A stretch of 64,000 bases of DNA, from contig NZ_JAEACP010000003.1 of the NCBI RefSeq assembly GCF_015999335.1, positions 1 to 64,000 on the forward strand, written 5' to 3'. Every line of letters begins with the position of its first letter. The first letter of the stretch is position 1. Under the pieces are notes generated by a model. That model did not search any database. It had not been told where the DNA came from and was given only the letters and a program-made list of their open reading frames with translations. The DNA is from Tabrizicola soli (GTDB taxonomy: Bacteria; Pseudomonadota; Alphaproteobacteria; Rhodobacterales; Rhodobacteraceae). The translations under genes were made by a program, and so were the position numbers. This document shows positions 62,834-64,000 of this stretch, in pieces.

Positions 62834-64000
62834 ATGCTCGAATGGTCTGCAACCCGGCTGTCGCAGGCGATCCATGCGCGCGAGGTCGCTCCCTCCGAGG
62901 TGATGGCGGCCTGGCTGGCCCAGGTCCAGGCGCTGAACGGGGCGGTGAATGCCATCGTCTCGCTGCGCGACCCTGACGATCTGATGGCCGAGGCGCGGGC
63001 GCTGGACGATGTCGCGCCGCAGGGCTGGCTGCACGGGATTCCGTTTCCGGTCAAGGACCTGGTAGCGACGCGGGGCCTGCGGACGACCTGGGGCTCGCCG
63101 GTCTGGCAGGACCATGTGCCGGCGAAGGACGACCTGGTGGCGGCACGGCTGCGGGCCTCGGGCGCGGTGATCGCGGCCAAGACCAATGTGCCGGAATGGG
63201 GCCAGGGCTCGCATAGCTTCAACCCGGTCTTCGGGGTGACGCGGAACCCCTATGACCTGGCGCGCAGCGCCGGCGGATCCTCCGGCGGCGCCTCGGCGGC
63301 GCTGGCGGCGCGGATGGCCTGGGTCGCGGATGGGTCGGACATGATGGGGTCCCTCCGCAATCCCGCCGCCTTCTGCAACGTCTACGGTTTCCGCCCGACC
63401 TGGGGTCTGGTGCCGCAGGATGCCGAGGGCGATACCTATCTGTCCACCCTGTCCACCGAAGGCCCGATGGCCCGCACGGTAGAGGATCTGGCGCGGCTGC
63501 TGATGGTTCTGGCCGGTGAGAACCCGGAGGTTCCCTTCCCCCGCGCCACCCCCGAGTTGCGGCTTGACCGCGACGTCAGGGGTCTTCGCATCGGCTGGCT
63601 GGCCGATTGGGGCGGGGCCTATCCGATGGAGTCGGGCATCCTGGACCTGTGCGAGGCGGCGCTGCGCCAGCTTGAAGACATGGGTGCGGTGGTCGAACAT
63701 CTCGCCCCGCCCTTCCCGGCCGAGAAGCTCTGGCATTCCTGGGCCACGCTGCGCGCCATGCTGAACGCGGGCGGCAAGCGGGCGCTGGCCGAAGATCCGG
63801 CAAAGCGCGCGCTGACCAAGCCGGAGACGATCTGGGAGATCGAGCAGGGCATGGGACTGTCCGCGCAGGCGGTCTACGAGGCCAGCGTGATCCGCAGCCG
63901 CTGGCACGCCCATGCCGCGCGGCTTTTCGAACGCTATGACGCCGTGGTCCTGCCAAGCGCGCAGGTCTGGCCTTTCCCCGCGGAATGGCGCTGGCCCGAA
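62834..64000 (+). CDS. amidase-signature hydrolase (3' end outside window)
   Basis: An open frame from ATG 62834, preceded by AAGAGGAAG, runs through 389 codons to the window edge without a stop. Ser-Ser-Lys triad residues are visible: K74 in HGIPFPVKDLVATRGL, the SAGGSSGGASAALAARMA core with cis-serine near 151, and the nucleophile region ADGSDMMGSLRNPAAF near 170. About 70-100 residues are missing, judging by family length. It pairs with the amidase at 57416 around the polyamine-type transporter. It differs enough from that copy to suggest a different amide substrate. Confidence 0.87.
   Translation, partial: MLEWSATRLSQAIHAREVAPSEVMAAWLAQVQALNGAVNAIVSLRDPDDLMAEARALDDVAPQGWLHGIPFPVKDLVATRGLRTTWGSPVWQDHVPAKDDLVAARLRASGAVIAAKTNVPEWGQGSHSFNPVFGVTRNPYDLARSAGGSSGGASAALAARMAWVADGSDMMGSLRNPAAFCNVYGFRPTWGLVPQDAEGDTYLSTLSTEGPMARTVEDLARLLMVLAGENPEVPFPRATPELRLDRDVRGLRIGWLADWGGAYPMESGILDLCEAALRQLEDMGAVVEHLAPPFPAEKLWHSWATLRAMLNAGGKRALAEDPAKRALTKPETIWEIEQGMGLSAQAVYEASVIRSRWHAHAARLFERYDAVVLPSAQVWPFPAEWRWPE

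Overview
The window reads as a chromosomal segment of a high-GC alphaproteobacterium, most likely a Rhodobacterales member (Paracoccus/Rhodobacter-like). The evidence is the strong G/C bias at third codon positions, short operons with ATGA/TGATG overlaps, a SAM-II riboswitch before metZ, an rpoH/rluD/DUF6476-like neighbourhood, phosphatidylcholine synthesis by PmtA, and a hairpin plus GAGTATTTTTG spacer of a kind I associate with this order. No tRNA, rRNA or CRISPR array was seen.

Layout. 1-133: right end of an IS481-type insertion sequence abutting the stop codon of trkH. 129-7935: mostly minus-strand housekeeping genes (trkH, folE2, metZ with its SAM-II riboswitch and attenuator, a small membrane protein, yciB, ftsY), plus a plus-strand TPR protein. 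8103-10401: an AlkB-like hydroxylase and three tandem paralogues of a small secreted cysteine protein. 10520-18681: a divergent LysR gene and a tight five-gene operon (aminotransferase, fused 2-oxoacid dehydrogenase E1, non-canonical FabD-like acyltransferase, ALDH7-type semialdehyde dehydrogenase, FAD amine oxidase) that looks like lysine/pipecolate/2-aminoadipate catabolism. 18954-23040: glycine-betaine ABC transporter and a convergent GlxA/GbdR-type AraC regulator. 23053-24867: a possible small gene, an azoreductase and a LysR gene.

25174-34728: leader ORF, APC amino-acid permease, glyA, lpd, lipA, gcvT, gcvH, gcvP, which is a nearly self-sufficient glycine cleavage operon. 34775-42173: LysR gene, N-carbamoylsarcosine amidase-like hydrolase, HyuA, HyuB and an NCS1 permease, consistent with N-methylhydantoin (creatinine route) breakdown to sarcosine. 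42415-48007: DNA-repair exonuclease and ATP-dependent ligase, M3 oligopeptidase, HNH nuclease. 48036-56971 (minus strand): baeRF-like protein, Gfo/Idh/MocA oxidoreductase, pmtA, pssA, psd, rpoH, kup, yjhX, rluD. 56970-64000: DUF6476-like protein, amidase, polyamine-type ABC transporter, and a second amidase cut by the window edge.

Working together. The centre of the window converges on glycine and one-carbon metabolism. Betaine uptake and the N-methylhydantoin route both lead to methylated glycines, and the GlyA/GCV operon turns glycine into serine, CO2, ammonia and methylene-THF. FolE2 (THF precursor), MetZ (methionine/SAM) and PmtA (SAM-dependent phosphatidylcholine synthesis) are linked consumers or suppliers of one-carbon units. 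The enzymes that demethylate betaine and sarcosine are not in the window.
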